From Actinotalea ferrariae CF5-4 (GTDB lineage: Bacteria; Actinomycetota; Actinomycetes; Actinomycetales; Cellulomonadaceae), in the NCBI RefSeq assembly GCF_000603945.1, contig NZ_AXCW01000009.1:1-55218 (forward strand): a stretch of 55,218 nt of DNA, in the 5' to 3' direction. The notes under the pieces were generated by a model. The model was given only the letters and a program-made list of their open reading frames with translations, did not search any database and was not told the origin of the DNA. The stretch's first letter is position 1, and every line of letters begins with the position of its first letter. Shown here one piece after another: positions 34,271 to 43,198 of this stretch. The translations under genes and the position numbers were made by a program.

Positions 34271-36919
34271 TCAGAGCCGTCCGGCCGCCGTGACGACCAG
34301 GGCCGGCTCGCCGCGCTCGTCGCTCGCCGCCAGGTCGACGACGGCGTCGATCCGCCAGTCGCGGTCGCCCGCGGGGTCGTCGAGGACCTGGCGGACCTCC
34401 CAGCGCTCGCCCGTGGCGCCGGCAGCGGGCCGCTCGGTGATCAGGAGAAGGGCGGGGCCGCGGGCGTCCGGGCCGGTGCCCATCTCCGCGTGCTCGTCGA
34501 AGTACGGGTCCAGCGCGTCGGCCCACCGGTCCGCGTCCCAGGCGACACCGTCGCCGTCGACGTCGCCGAGTGCGGCCAGCGCCGCCCAGCGCTCGCGGGC
34601 GGCGAGCTCGACGCGGCGGAACAGGGCGTTGCGCACCAGGACGCGGAAGGCGCGGCGGTTCGTGGTCACCCGCGTCGCCGACGTGCCGTCGCCCGCGTCC
34701 GCCGCCCGCGACGTCCCGGCGGCGAACGCCTCCGGGTCCCGCAGGCGCTCCCACTCGTCCAGCAGGCTCGAGTCCGTGCCGCGCACGAGCTCACCGAGCC
34801 ACTCGAGCAGGTCCTCGAGCTGCTCGTCCCGTCGCTCCGGCGGCACCGTCTGGCGCAGCGCCCGGTAGGCGTCCGCGAGGTAGCGCAGCAGGACCCCCTC
34901 GGTGCGCTCGAGCCCGTACACGGACACGAACTCCGTGAACGTCATCGCGCGCTCGTGCAGGTCCCGCACGACCGACTTGGGGGAGACCTGGTGGTCCGCG
35001 ACCCACGGGTTGCTGCGCCGGTAGATCGTGAAGGTCGCCTCGAGGAGCTCGGCGAGGGGCTTGGGGTACGTGACGTCCTCGAGCAGCGCCATGCGCTCCT
35101 CGTACTCGTAGCCCTCGGCCTTCATGGCGGCGACGGCCTCGCCGCGGGCCCGGTTCTCCTGCGCGGCGAGCACCTGGCGCGGGTCGTCCAGCGTCGCCTC
35201 GACGACGGAGACGACGTCCAGGGCGTACGACGGCGCCTCCCGGTCCAGGACGTCCAGGGCGGCGTAGGCGAAGGGGGACAGCGGCTGGTTGAGGGCGAAG
35301 TCGTGCGGCACGTCGACCGTCAGACGCACCGTCCACCCCGCGCCGTCCGGCCGCCGGACGCGCTCGACCACCCCGGCGGTCCGCAGCGACCGGTAGATCC
35401 GCACCGCCTGCCGGGCGTGCCGACCGCGCGCGGCCTCGGGCTCGTGGTTGTCGGTGAGCAGGCGGCGCATGGCCGCGACCGGGTCACCGGGCCGGGACAG
35501 GACGTTGAGGACCATCGCGTGCGTCACGGCGAAGCTGGACGTGAGGGGCTCGGGCGGGGCGTCGCGCAGCCGCTCGAAGGTCTTGTCCGTCCAGTTGACC
35601 GACCCCTCCGGGGCCTTCTTCCGGACGATCTTCCTGAGCTTCTTCGGGTCGTCGCCCGCCTTGGCGAGGAGCTTGCGGTTCTCGACGACGTGGTCCGGCG
35701 CCATGACCAGCACCTCGCCGAGCGTGTCGTACCCGGCCCGGCCCGCCCGCCCGGCGATCTGGTGGAACTCCCGCGCGGACAGGTGCCGCATGCGCACGCC
35801 GTCGTACTTCACGAGCGACGTCAGGACGACCGTCCGGATCGGGACGTTGATGCCGACGCCCAGGGTGTCCGTGCCGCACACGACCGTGAGCAGGCCCTTC
35901 TGGGTCAGGCGCTCCACGACGCGCCGGTACCGCGGCAGCATGCCGGCGTGGTGGACGCCGACGCCGTGCCGCAGGAAGCGGGAGAGGGTCTTGCCGAAGC
36001 CGGTGCCGAAGCGGAAGGCGCCCAGCTCCTCCGCGATCGCGTCCCGCTGGGTGCGGGAGGCCACCGTGCTCGACAGGAGCGACTGCGCCCGTTCGACCGC
36101 GTCCTTCTGGGTGAAGTGGACGAGGTAGACCGGCGCGCGGCGGGTGTGCACGAGGTCCTCCACCACCTCGTGCAGCGGCTCGACGACGTAGGAGAACGTC
36201 AGCGGCACCGGCCGCTCGGCGTTCGTCACCTCGGCGACCGGCACCCCCGTGCGCCGCTCGAGGTCCTCGGCGAAGAAGGCCGTGTCCCCGAGGGTCGCGG
36301 ACATGAGCAGGAACTGGGTCCGCGGCAGCTCCAGCAGCGGGACCTGCCAGGCCCAGCCCCGCTGCGGGTCGGCGTAGAAGTGGAACTCGTCCATGACGAC
36401 CTGGCCGACGGCGTCCTCGCCGGGCACGGCGGGGTCGTCCACGTGGCCGGGCGCCTCCGCGACGCCCTCCCCGGTGCGGAGCGCGATGTTCGCCAGGATC
36501 TCCGCGGTGCAGCAGATGATCGGTGCGCCCGGGTTCACGCTGCTGTCGCCGGTCATCATCCCGACGTTGCCGGACCCGAACGCCGCGACGAGGTCGAAGA
36601 ACTTCTCGCTCACCAGGGCCTTGAGCGGTGCCGTGTAGTAGGTGCGACGGCCCTGCGCGAGGGCCACGAAGTGCGCTGCCATCGCCACGAGCGACTTCCC
36701 GGACCCCGTGGGCGTGGACAGGATGACGTGCGAGCCGGTGACGAGCTCGAGCAGCGCCTCCTGCTGCGCGGGGTAGAGCTCGAGCCCGCGGTCGGCGGCC
36801 CAGCCGACGAACGCCTCGTAGAGCGCGTCGGGGTCCGTGGGGTCGGCAGGGAGCCGGGCGGCGAGGTCGGGCACCGTCGCGGCAGCGGGGTCGCCGGTGA
36901 CGGCGGTGGAGGAGGTCAT
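34271..36919 (-). CDS. DEAD/DEAH-box helicase with DUF3516 C-terminus
   Basis: The 882-residue protein is an SF2 helicase of an actinobacterial family (Ski2/Mtr4-like core plus DUF3516). Walker A is STPTGSGKS with Lys75; motif II is VVMDEFHFY; motif III is SATLGD; motif VI is QIAGRAGRAGYD. The second half (about residues 420-882) is the DUF3516 region. It probably remodels RNA or RNA-DNA structures, but its substrate is unknown. The ATG at 36919 has AGGA (minus strand) 8 nt upstream. The in-frame ATG at 36928 would add only three residues. No partner gene is evident next to it. Confidence 0.93.
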   Translation of the reverse strand: MTSSTAVTGDPAAATVPDLAARLPADPTDPDALYEAFVGWAADRGLELYPAQQEALLELVTGSHVILSTPTGSGKSLVAMAAHFVALAQGRRTYYTAPLKALVSEKFFDLVAAFGSGNVGMMTGDSSVNPGAPIICCTAEILANIALRTGEGVAEAPGHVDDPAVPGEDAVGQVVMDEFHFYADPQRGWAWQVPLLELPRTQFLLMSATLGDTAFFAEDLERRTGVPVAEVTNAERPVPLTFSYVVEPLHEVVEDLVHTRRAPVYLVHFTQKDAVERAQSLLSSTVASRTQRDAIAEELGAFRFGTGFGKTLSRFLRHGVGVHHAGMLPRYRRVVERLTQKGLLTVVCGTDTLGVGINVPIRTVVLTSLVKYDGVRMRHLSAREFHQIAGRAGRAGYDTLGEVLVMAPDHVVENRKLLAKAGDDPKKLRKIVRKKAPEGSVNWTDKTFERLRDAPPEPLTSSFAVTHAMVLNVLSRPGDPVAAMRRLLTDNHEPEAARGRHARQAVRIYRSLRTAGVVERVRRPDGAGWTVRLTVDVPHDFALNQPLSPFAYAALDVLDREAPSYALDVVSVVEATLDDPRQVLAAQENRARGEAVAAMKAEGYEYEERMALLEDVTYPKPLAELLEATFTIYRRSNPWVADHQVSPKSVVRDLHERAMTFTEFVSVYGLERTEGVLLRYLADAYRALRQTVPPERRDEQLEDLLEWLGELVRGTDSSLLDEWERLRDPEAFAAGTSRAADAGDGTSATRVTTNRRAFRVLVRNALFRRVELAARERWAALAALGDVDGDGVAWDADRWADALDPYFDEHAEMGTGPDARGPALLLITERPAAGATGERWEVRQVLDDPAGDRDWRIDAVVDLAASDERGEPALVVTAAGRL

Positions 36920-37032
36920 CGCGACCATCCTCGCAGGCGCGACCCACACGCCCCTGCCCGGCACGGCCAGAGGTGATCACCGTCCCTTGCGCGCGGGCCG
37001 CGGCGGGTGTGGTCTGGTGGTGGAGGTGCACC

Positions 37033-37413
37033 ATGACCGCCACCGCACCGACCTCCCCGTCGTGGGGCCGCCCGCTCGTCGCGGCGCGCCGCCACCTGCG
37101 TCACGCCTGGATCGGCGTCGCGCTCGTGCCGGTCGCCTTCGTGGTGGCGATGCTCGTCGGTGACGGCGTGGCGTCGCTGCTCGGGCACGAGAGCGGCTCG
37201 GCGGCGGCGCCCTCCCTGGAGGTCTTCCTCCTCGCCGGCCTGCCGGCCACGGTGATCGGGCTGGCGCCCGCGGTGTTCGCCCTCGTCAACGGGCGCCGTG
37301 CCGAGCGCGAGGGCGAGCCGAAGGGTCTCGTGCCGACGGTCGTCGGCGCGGTCGTGGCCCTCTACTGGCTCGCCACGCCCGTGCTCACCGGCGTGGCAGG
37401 GCTGCTCGGCTGA
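37033..37413 (+). CDS. Small membrane protein, unknown function
   Basis: This 126-residue protein has three predicted membrane segments: HAWIGVALVPVAFVVAMLVG, VFLLAGLPATVIGLAPAVFA and VPTVVGAVVALYWLATPVL. Polar loops between them contain RRAEREGEPKG. GGAGG lies 7 nt before the ATG at 37033, and this decides the start over in-frame upstream codons. No family was recognised. It is divergent from the helicase gene with a 113-bp gap. Confidence 0.6.
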   Translation: MTATAPTSPSWGRPLVAARRHLRHAWIGVALVPVAFVVAMLVGDGVASLLGHESGSAAAPSLEVFLLAGLPATVIGLAPAVFALVNGRRAEREGEPKGLVPTVVGAVVALYWLATPVLTGVAGLLG

Positions 37414-37494
37414 GGGGGAGGTGGGCGTGGTGGAACGGGTCGTCGGACGGCCGACCGCCCGCCGGCCGGCCCGCCGGGGTGACGCGCCTGCCGC

Positions 37495-38439
37495 TCAGAC
37501 GGCTGCGCCCGCCCCGGCGTCGACGACGTCCGGCTGCTCGGCGGGGTGGGCGTCCAGGGCGGCCGCGCAGACGGCGGTCAGTCGCGCCCTCAGCGGGGTC
37601 GACCGCTCGGCGAACGCGCGCTGCCGCCGGACGTACTCCGCCTTGCCCTCGGGGGTCTCGATCGCCACGGGGACCTCGCCGAGCCCGCTGACGTCGTAGG
37701 GCGACGCCTGCATGTCGAGGTGCCGCACGTCGGACGCGAGGACGAAGGCCTCAAGCAGCACGTCTCCCGGGACGAGGGGCCCCAGCTTGAGGGACCACTT
37801 CAGCAGGTCCATCGCCGCATGCAGGCATCCCGGCTGCTCGAGGGCCGGCTGGCTCTCCCGTGTCGGCTGGAGCGCGTTGCGTGGGGCCGCCTCCGGCGTG
37901 AAGAACCGGAAGGCGTCGAAGTGCGAGCAGCGCAGTGGGTGCCGCTCGACGACGGCGTCCGTCCCCTCGGCGCCCAGCCGCAGCGGCAGCGCGTGCCGGT
38001 GGCGCGCGGGGTCCTGGCGGTAGACCATCGCCCACTCGTGCAGCCCGAGGCAGCCGAGGTGCGCGGGCCGCCCGGAGGTCGCGACCAGGAGGTCGTGCAC
38101 GTAGCGGACCGTCTCACCCCGGTCGGCGAGGTAGCCGACCAGGTCGAGGCGCACGGCGCCGTCGTCGTCCGTCGTGTACCAGCGCCACGCGCCGTGCGGG
38201 GCGGGGCCGTCCGGCCCGGGCGCCAGGCGCGTACCGGCACCGGGGTGCCACCGCCGCAGCGCCGCGGGCCTGAGGGAGTAGTACTCGAACAGGAAGTCCT
38301 CGACGGGGTGCTTCTCGCCCCGCGCGCGCCGGTCCCGGTGTCCCGCGGTGAGGGCGTCGGCGCGCTCGGCGTGCTGGCCGGCGAGCCGGCGCCATCGCGG
38401 TGCCGCCAGGGTCCGGGCACCGGCGGTCGCGGACGTCAC
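37495..38439 (-). CDS. Conserved actinobacterial protein, often labelled 3-methyladenine DNA glycosylase
   Basis: This 314-residue protein belongs to a family conserved in actinobacteria with the blocks GEKHPVEDFLFEYYSLRPAAL, LGCLGLHEWAMVYRQ, RCSHFDAFRFFTPEAAPRN and EQPGCLHAAMDLLKW. From memory, genomes often label members 3-methyladenine DNA glycosylase. However, I see neither the helix-hairpin-helix nor any catalytic pattern of the known AlkA, Tag or AAG families, so the label is unsupported. Conserved His, Cys and Trp residues suggest a metal or redox-active site. It begins with GTG at 38439, 6 nt after TACCCT, a leaderless geometry. Confidence 0.72.
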   Translation of the reverse strand: MTSATAGARTLAAPRWRRLAGQHAERADALTAGHRDRRARGEKHPVEDFLFEYYSLRPAALRRWHPGAGTRLAPGPDGPAPHGAWRWYTTDDDGAVRLDLVGYLADRGETVRYVHDLLVATSGRPAHLGCLGLHEWAMVYRQDPARHRHALPLRLGAEGTDAVVERHPLRCSHFDAFRFFTPEAAPRNALQPTRESQPALEQPGCLHAAMDLLKWSLKLGPLVPGDVLLEAFVLASDVRHLDMQASPYDVSGLGEVPVAIETPEGKAEYVRRQRAFAERSTPLRARLTAVCAAALDAHPAEQPDVVDAGAGAAV

Positions 38440-38491
38440 GTCCCGAGGGTACGTCCCTCGCGCACGGGTCCCGCGGCACGATCCGGTGCCC

Positions 38492-39928
38492 TCACCCGTC
38501 CTCCTCGGGTGCGGGTGCCTCCCCCCGGCCGGCGGCGAGGTGCTCGAGGAACCAGTCCCGGGCTGCCGTCGCGGCGGCCTCGAGCGTCCCCGGCTCCTCG
38601 AAGAGGTGGGTCGCGCCGGGGACGACGACGAGCCGGGCCGGGCAGCGCAGCATGCGCAGCGCACGTTCGTTGCGGTCGAGGACGACGGGGTCGTCGCCGC
38701 CGACGACCAGCAGCGTCGGGGCCCGCACCGAGGTCAGGCGCAGTGCCGCGAGGTCGGGCCGCCCGCCGCGCGAGACGACCGCGGCCACCGAGGCGGCGGG
38801 TCCGGCCGCAGCCAGGAGCGCTGCTGCCGCACCCGTGCTCGCGCCGAACAGACCGAGGGGCAGTCCGGCCGTGCCCGGGAGCCCGGCGAGGTGGCGGAGC
38901 ACGGAGTCGAGGCGCCTGGCGAGGAGCTCGACGTCGAAGACGACCGTGCGGTCGCCGTCCTCGGCCGGGGTGAGCAGGTCGAGCAGGAGCGTCGCGAGAC
39001 CGGCGTCCGCCAGGACACCGGCGACGTACCGGTTGCGCGGGCTGTGCGGGCTGCTCCCGGAGCCGTGCGCGAACACGACGAGACCCCGCGCGTCCGCCGG
39101 GACGTCGAGGTCCCCCATGAGGTCGACGTCACCGGCCGGGACGGTGAGCGTCTCGCGGAGGGGCGGCCGCCGTCGCTCAGGGACCTGCTCGTCCGGACGG
39201 GGCACGTCGTCCGGACGGGGCTCGTGGTCGGCTCCGGGCCCCGGGGGACCTTCCCGACCGGGGGCCCGCGCGCGGGCGCCCTCCAGGCAGGCCAGCACCT
39301 CCTCGTCGCCGGTCTGCCGGAAGTCGTCGTAGAACTCCCCGATCGCCAGGAAGCCCCGCGGCGCCGACACCGCGACCAGCTCGTCCGCGACGCCGGCCAG
39401 GCGACGCTCCCAGCCCGACGGTGCGACGGGCACGGCCAGCACGAGGCGCCGTGCGCCCAGGGCTCGCACGACCTGGCACGCGGCACGGGCCGTCGAGCCC
39501 GTCGCCAGTCCGTCGTCCACGACGACGGCGGTGCGGCCCCCCAGGGGCACCCGCGGCCGGTCACCGCGGAACCGGGCGATCCTGCGGTCCAGCTCGGCAC
39601 GCTCGCGGGTCGCCACCCGCTCGACGTCCTCGGGGGTGAGCCGGGTCGACCCGAGCACCCGGTCGTCCAGGACCGTGACGCCGTCCTCGCCGACGGCGCC
39701 CATCGCGAGCTCCGGCTGCCACGGCACCCCCAGCTTGCGCACCACCACCACGTCCAGCGGCGCCCCGAGCGCCTGCGCGACCCGGGCGGCGACCGGGACG
39801 CCCCCGCGCGGCAGGCCGAGGACCACGACGTCCTCGCTCCGCAGGTGCTCGAGCCGCGCTGCGAGCCGGCGGCCGGCGTCCTCGCGGTCGGCGAAGGTCG
39901 TGCGCCCGGCACGGTCGGTGGACCACAT
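38492..39928 (-). CDS. Phosphoribosyltransferase fused to an alpha/beta hydrolase (dienelactone-hydrolase type)
   Basis: The 478-residue protein has two domains. Residues about 10-215 are a type I phosphoribosyltransferase with VVVLGLPRGGVPVA and the PRPP motif AVVVDDGLATGSTARAA (135-150). A Pro/Arg/Asp-rich linker (about 217-255) leads to an alpha/beta hydrolase (about 258-470) with VVFAHGSGSS (oxyanion region), nucleophile Ser364 in GASTGAAAA, LVVGGDDPVV (acid) and GATHLFEEPG (His). GGAGG lies 8 nt before the ATG. Similar fusions are known in actinobacteria, but their substrates are not. A role in nucleoside-linked ester or lactone turnover is only a guess. Confidence 0.85.
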   Translation of the reverse strand: MWSTDRAGRTTFADREDAGRRLAARLEHLRSEDVVVLGLPRGGVPVAARVAQALGAPLDVVVVRKLGVPWQPELAMGAVGEDGVTVLDDRVLGSTRLTPEDVERVATRERAELDRRIARFRGDRPRVPLGGRTAVVVDDGLATGSTARAACQVVRALGARRLVLAVPVAPSGWERRLAGVADELVAVSAPRGFLAIGEFYDDFRQTGDEEVLACLEGARARAPGREGPPGPGADHEPRPDDVPRPDEQVPERRRPPLRETLTVPAGDVDLMGDLDVPADARGLVVFAHGSGSSPHSPRNRYVAGVLADAGLATLLLDLLTPAEDGDRTVVFDVELLARRLDSVLRHLAGLPGTAGLPLGLFGASTGAAAALLAAAGPAASVAAVVSRGGRPDLAALRLTSVRAPTLLVVGGDDPVVLDRNERALRMLRCPARLVVVPGATHLFEEPGTLEAAATAARDWFLEHLAAGRGEAPAPEEDG

Positions 39929-39994
39929 CGTCACCACCTCCGCCTCCACCATGACCCCGTCCGGCGGTCGTCGTCCATCCCCGGGGCCCTGGGC

Positions 39995-40000
39995 TAGCGT
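39995..40000 (+). promoter_or_regulatory. Probable -10 element (TAGCGT) of the PNPOx gene
   Basis: TAGCGT ends 6 nt before the ATG at 40007 and no Shine-Dalgarno is present, so the transcript is probably leaderless. The fusion gene is divergent, 78 bp away. Confidence 0.5.
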
Positions 40001-40006
40001 CGCCGC

Positions 40007-40687
40007 ATGCCGCCTCTCGACGACGCCTCGTCCGCCTCGTTGCGCCGCACCCTGCGCCGCCTCCCGGCGCTCGCCGGCGCGCTGCCCCGGCTCGAGCCGC
40101 AGTCCCTGCCGGACGACCCGGTCACGGCCTTCCTCCGGTGGCTGCGGGAGGCGCTCGACGCGGGGGTGCCCGAGCCGCACGCCGTGACCGTCTCGACGGC
40201 GGACGCGGCGGGTCGCCCGTCCTCCCGCGTCGTCGTCCTCAAGGACGTCGACGACCAGGGGCGGTGGGTGTTCGCGACCGACCTGCGCAGCCAGAAGGCA
40301 CGGGACCTCGAGGTCAACGCGGCGGTGGCCCTGTCCTTCTACTGGCAGCCGCTGGGCCGGCAGGTCCGTGTCGCGGGCACCGCGGTGCGCCTCGACGCCG
40401 ACGAGTGCGCCGCGGACTTCCTGGCCCGCTCGCCGGCGTCCCGCGCCGCGGCCTTCGCGACCCGGCCGGGCGAGCCGTTGGCGGGCGTCGACGTCCTCCA
40501 CGAGGCCATGCGTGCGGCGTCGGCGCGGGTGGAGGCGGAGCCGGACGCCGTGCTGCCGGACTGGGTGCTCTACGCCGTGGTCCCCGAGGAGGTCGAGCTC
40601 TGGCAGGGCTCTGGCGACCGTGCGCACCAGAGGGTCGTCTACCGGCGCGACGGCGCGGGGTGGTCCAGACGTCTCGTGTGGCCGTGA
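40007..40687 (+). CDS. pdxH: Pyridoxamine 5'-phosphate oxidase (PdxH-like)
   Basis: PdxH oxidises pyridoxine or pyridoxamine phosphate to PLP with FMN. The 226-residue protein shows the FMN-binding strand PSSRVVVLKDVDDQGRWVFATDLRSQKARDLEVN, the SFYWQPLGRQVRVAG block and the C-terminal dimerisation segment (EVELWQGSGDRAHQRVVY and WSRRLVWP) of true PdxH, separating it from generic PNPOx flavoproteins. It starts 6 nt after TAGCGT. Besides the YggS protein, this is the only other B6-linked gene near the locus, but they are not in one operon. Confidence 0.88.
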   Translation: MPPLDDASSASLRRTLRRLPALAGALPRLEPQSLPDDPVTAFLRWLREALDAGVPEPHAVTVSTADAAGRPSSRVVVLKDVDDQGRWVFATDLRSQKARDLEVNAAVALSFYWQPLGRQVRVAGTAVRLDADECAADFLARSPASRAAAFATRPGEPLAGVDVLHEAMRAASARVEAEPDAVLPDWVLYAVVPEEVELWQGSGDRAHQRVVYRRDGAGWSRRLVWP

Positions 40688-40705
40688 CGCCCGTAGGGTG
40701 ACGTG

Positions 40706-41200
40706 GTGGTCAGCCCCTCACCCGAGTCCGCCGTCGACCGTCCCGCGGTGGAGATCTGGACGGACGGCGCCTGCAAGGGCAACCCGGGTCCGGGCGGGTG
40801 GGGCGCGCTGCTGCGGGCCGGCAGCCACGAGCGGGAGCTCTTCGGCGGCGAGCCCGTGACCACGAACAACCGGATGGAGCTGAGCGCGGTCATCCAGGCG
40901 CTCGGCGCCCTCAACCGCTCCTGCGCCGTGACGCTCCACGTCGACTCCACCTACGTCATGCACGGCATGACCCGGTGGATGGCCGGGTGGAAGCGCAACG
41001 GCTGGCTGACGGGGGAGCGCAAGCCCGTGAAGAACCGAGAGCTGTGGGAGGCGCTGGACCGCGAGGTGGGGCGCCACGACGTGACGTGGGTCTGGGTCAA
41101 GGGCCACGCCGGGGACCCGGGGAACGAGCGCGCCGACGCGCTCGCGAACCGCGGCGTGGAGGCGCTCCAGGCGGCAGGGACCCGCGCACCGGTCCGCTGA
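40706..41200 (+). CDS. rnhA: Ribonuclease HI
   Basis: This 164-residue enzyme degrades RNA in RNA-DNA hybrids. All catalytic acids are visible: Asp20 ([16 protein letters not shown]), Glu58 (NNRMELS), Asp80 (LHVDSTYV) and Asp144 ([10 protein letters not shown]), plus His134 in KGHAGDPG. I choose GTG 40706 because TAGGGT (40694-40699) ends 6 nt upstream, a leaderless geometry. GTG 40703 would lie only 3 nt from the -10. It lies just after pdxH but has its own promoter. Confidence 0.95.
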   Translation: MVSPSPESAVDRPAVEIWTDGACKGNPGPGGWGALLRAGSHERELFGGEPVTTNNRMELSAVIQALGALNRSCAVTLHVDSTYVMHGMTRWMAGWKRNGWLTGERKPVKNRELWEALDREVGRHDVTWVWVKGHAGDPGNERADALANRGVEALQAAGTRAPVR

Positions 41201-41258
41201 GCGAGACGTTCCGTCCCGTGCGTTGATACGGCGCGCCCGCTCTGACTCACTGGACCCC

Positions 41259-42068
41259 GTGAGCGCCGACGTCTACACCCACGGTCACCACAGCAGCGTC
41301 GTCCGGTCGCACGCCCGGCGCACCGCGGCGAGCTCGGCGGCCTACCTGCTGCCCCTGCTCGAGCCCGGCCAGCGGCTGCTCGACGTCGGCTGCGGACCGG
41401 GCAGCATCACCGTGGACCTGGCGCGGGCCGTCAGCCCCGGCGAGGTCGTCGCCGTCGACGCGGCACCGGCGGCCGTGGAGCTGGCCCGCGAGGCGGCGCT
41501 CGAGGCCGACGTCCCGAACCTCACGGTGCAGGTCGCCGACGTGCACGCGCTGCCGTTCCCGGCCGCGAGCTTCGACGTCGTCCACGCCCACCAGGTCCTC
41601 CAGCACCTGACCGACCCCGTCGCGGCGCTGCGGGAGATGCGGCGGGTGACGCGCCCGGGCGGCGTGCTCGCCCTGCGCGACGCGGACTACGCAGCGACGA
41701 CCTGGTTCCCCGCGTCCGCGGGGCTCGACGAGTGGCTCGCGCTCTACCACGAGGTCACGGAGGCGAACCGGACCGAGGCCGACGCCGGCCGCCGGCTGCT
41801 GCACTGGGCGCTCGAGGCCGGCTTCCGGCCCGAGCAGCTCACCCCGGGCGCCTCCGCGTGGTGCTTCGCGACCCCGGAGGACCGCGCGTGGTGGGCCGGG
41901 ACCTGGGCCGAGCGCGTCACGTCGTCGGGCTTCGCGGAGCGCGCGCTCGCGGCCGGGCTGGCCGACGACGTCGCGCTGGAGGCCCTGGCGGAGGCGTGGC
42001 GGGAGTGGGGCGAGGCGCCGGACGGCTGGTTCGCCATCCTGCACGGGGAGCTCATCGCCCGGCCCTGA
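41259..42068 (+). CDS. Class I SAM-dependent methyltransferase
   Basis: This 269-residue protein has a Rossmann-like SAM fold: motif I LLDVGCGPGSITVDL (about residues 44-58), EVVAVDAAPAAVELAREAA, motif II region QVADVHALPF, and HQVLQHLTDP. The C-terminal segment resembles UbiE/Methyltransf_11 enzymes, and the target molecule is unknown. GTG 41259 is chosen; an in-frame TTG at 41223 would lie on the possible -35 TTGATA. The stop overlaps the end of the convergent membrane gene by 17 bp. Confidence 0.85.
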   Translation: MSADVYTHGHHSSVVRSHARRTAASSAAYLLPLLEPGQRLLDVGCGPGSITVDLARAVSPGEVVAVDAAPAAVELAREAALEADVPNLTVQVADVHALPFPAASFDVVHAHQVLQHLTDPVAALREMRRVTRPGGVLALRDADYAATTWFPASAGLDEWLALYHEVTEANRTEADAGRRLLHWALEAGFRPEQLTPGASAWCFATPEDRAWWAGTWAERVTSSGFAERALAAGLADDVALEALAEAWREWGEAPDGWFAILHGELIARP

Positions 42069-43155
42069 CCGCCCTCCGCTCGGCGTCGAGGCGCGCGGCG
42101 TCGGTGGAGACCCGGTGCAGCGCCCGCTCCAGCGGCCCCCGGCCCAGCGCGGCGCGCCACGCCGTGGTCGCGACCACCGTGACGACGACGAAGGCCACGA
42201 GGTCGCCGTTCTCCGGTCCGAAGACGGCGTCGTCCCCGAGGGCCGCGATGACGACCACGTGGACGACGTACGCCGTGAGCGCGAGGGCGCCCGTCGCGGC
42301 GACCGGGACGAGGACCGCCGGGGCGCGCCGGCCGACCGCGAGCAGCAGCGCGAGGACGAGCAGCGACACCCCGAGGTTGCCGACGACCTCGGGCAGCGTG
42401 TCGGCGTGCGGCTCGGCGGTGAGCAGCGCGCGCAGGACGGTGGCGCTCTCCGGCAGCACGCGCAGCGCGACCGCGGAGGTGCCGTACCCGGCCACCAGGG
42501 CGACCGCCCCGACGACGGCGAGCCGGCGTGACGTCGTCGGCGCGGCGAGGTCCAGGCGGCCCACCGCCAGGCCGACGAGGAGGTACGCGGACCAGACCAC
42601 GACGGGGTAGTGCTGGCCGACGAGGACGTCGACGGGCTGCGACAGGCCGCTGTCGGCCCCGGGCAGGACCGCCCGTCCGGCGAGCGCCAGCGGCGGCCCG
42701 ACGACGGCGACCGCCCCCGCCGCGGCGACGAGCCAGGCGGGCGGCACGCGCAGCACCAGGACGAGGAGCGCGAACATCACGGCGTACGCCGGGAGGATCA
42801 CGGCGACCGGCGTGCCCAGGGCGATGAGCACGACACCGATCGGCACGAGCAGCGCGGCCCGGACCAGGATGCGCACCCGCGCGAAGCGCAGGGCCGCCCC
42901 CTCGGCCGGCACGGGCCCCCCGCTCAGGAGCGCGGCCGAGAGCCCGGCGAGCATCGCGAAGGTGGCGGCGGACCGGCCGTCGGCGACCTGGAGCCACCCC
43001 GTGCCGGCCCAGAAGTCCGGTCCTGCGGCCCCCACGTGGGCGGCGAACATGCCGAGCACGGCGAGCCCGCGGGTCGCGTCGACGCCGACCAGCCGGGCCC
43101 GGGGTGCGCCCTGGTCCTCCCGCCGCACGGTGTCCTGGCTCGTCGGCATGCCCAC
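42052..43155 (-). CDS. DUF418/heparan-alpha-glucosaminide N-acetyltransferase-like membrane protein
   Basis: The 367-residue protein begins with the motif RLVGVDATRGLAVLGMFAAHVG, typical of the DUF1624/DUF418 membrane acyltransferase-like group, followed by about nine or ten predicted membrane helices. The pattern GVDxxRGxAxxGMxxxH is conserved in the family. It starts with GTG at 43155, exactly 6 nt after TAGGCT (minus strand), so a leaderless start is likely. Members may acylate cell-surface glycans, but no substrate is established here. The gene is divergent from the FAA hydrolase gene and converges on the methyltransferase gene. Confidence 0.8.
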   Translation of the reverse strand: MGMPTSQDTVRREDQGAPRARLVGVDATRGLAVLGMFAAHVGAAGPDFWAGTGWLQVADGRSAATFAMLAGLSAALLSGGPVPAEGAALRFARVRILVRAALLVPIGVVLIALGTPVAVILPAYAVMFALLVLVLRVPPAWLVAAAGAVAVVGPPLALAGRAVLPGADSGLSQPVDVLVGQHYPVVVWSAYLLVGLAVGRLDLAAPTTSRRLAVVGAVALVAGYGTSAVALRVLPESATVLRALLTAEPHADTLPEVVGNLGVSLLVLALLLAVGRRAPAVLVPVAATGALALTAYVVHVVVIAALGDDAVFGPENGDLVAFVVVTVVATTAWRAALGRGPLERALHRVSTDAARLDAERRAVRAGR

Positions 43156-43186
43156 CGCGGCAGCCTACGACGCGCTCGCCAGCGCC

Positions 43187-43192
43187 TACGCT
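43187..43192 (+). promoter_or_regulatory. Probable -10 element (TACGCT) of the FAA hydrolase gene
   Basis: TACGCT ends 6 nt before the ATG at 43199. On the other strand TAGGCT (43167-43162) stands 6 nt before the GTG of the divergent membrane-protein gene, so both start codons share a 43-bp region with back-to-back leaderless promoters. Confidence 0.55.
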
Positions 43193-43198
43193 GCGGCC

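Noticed and set aside
41223-41258. TTG start and longer N-terminus for the methyltransferase.
   Set aside because: The extra residues are not like the family and the TTGATA there may be a -35. GTG 41259 fits better.
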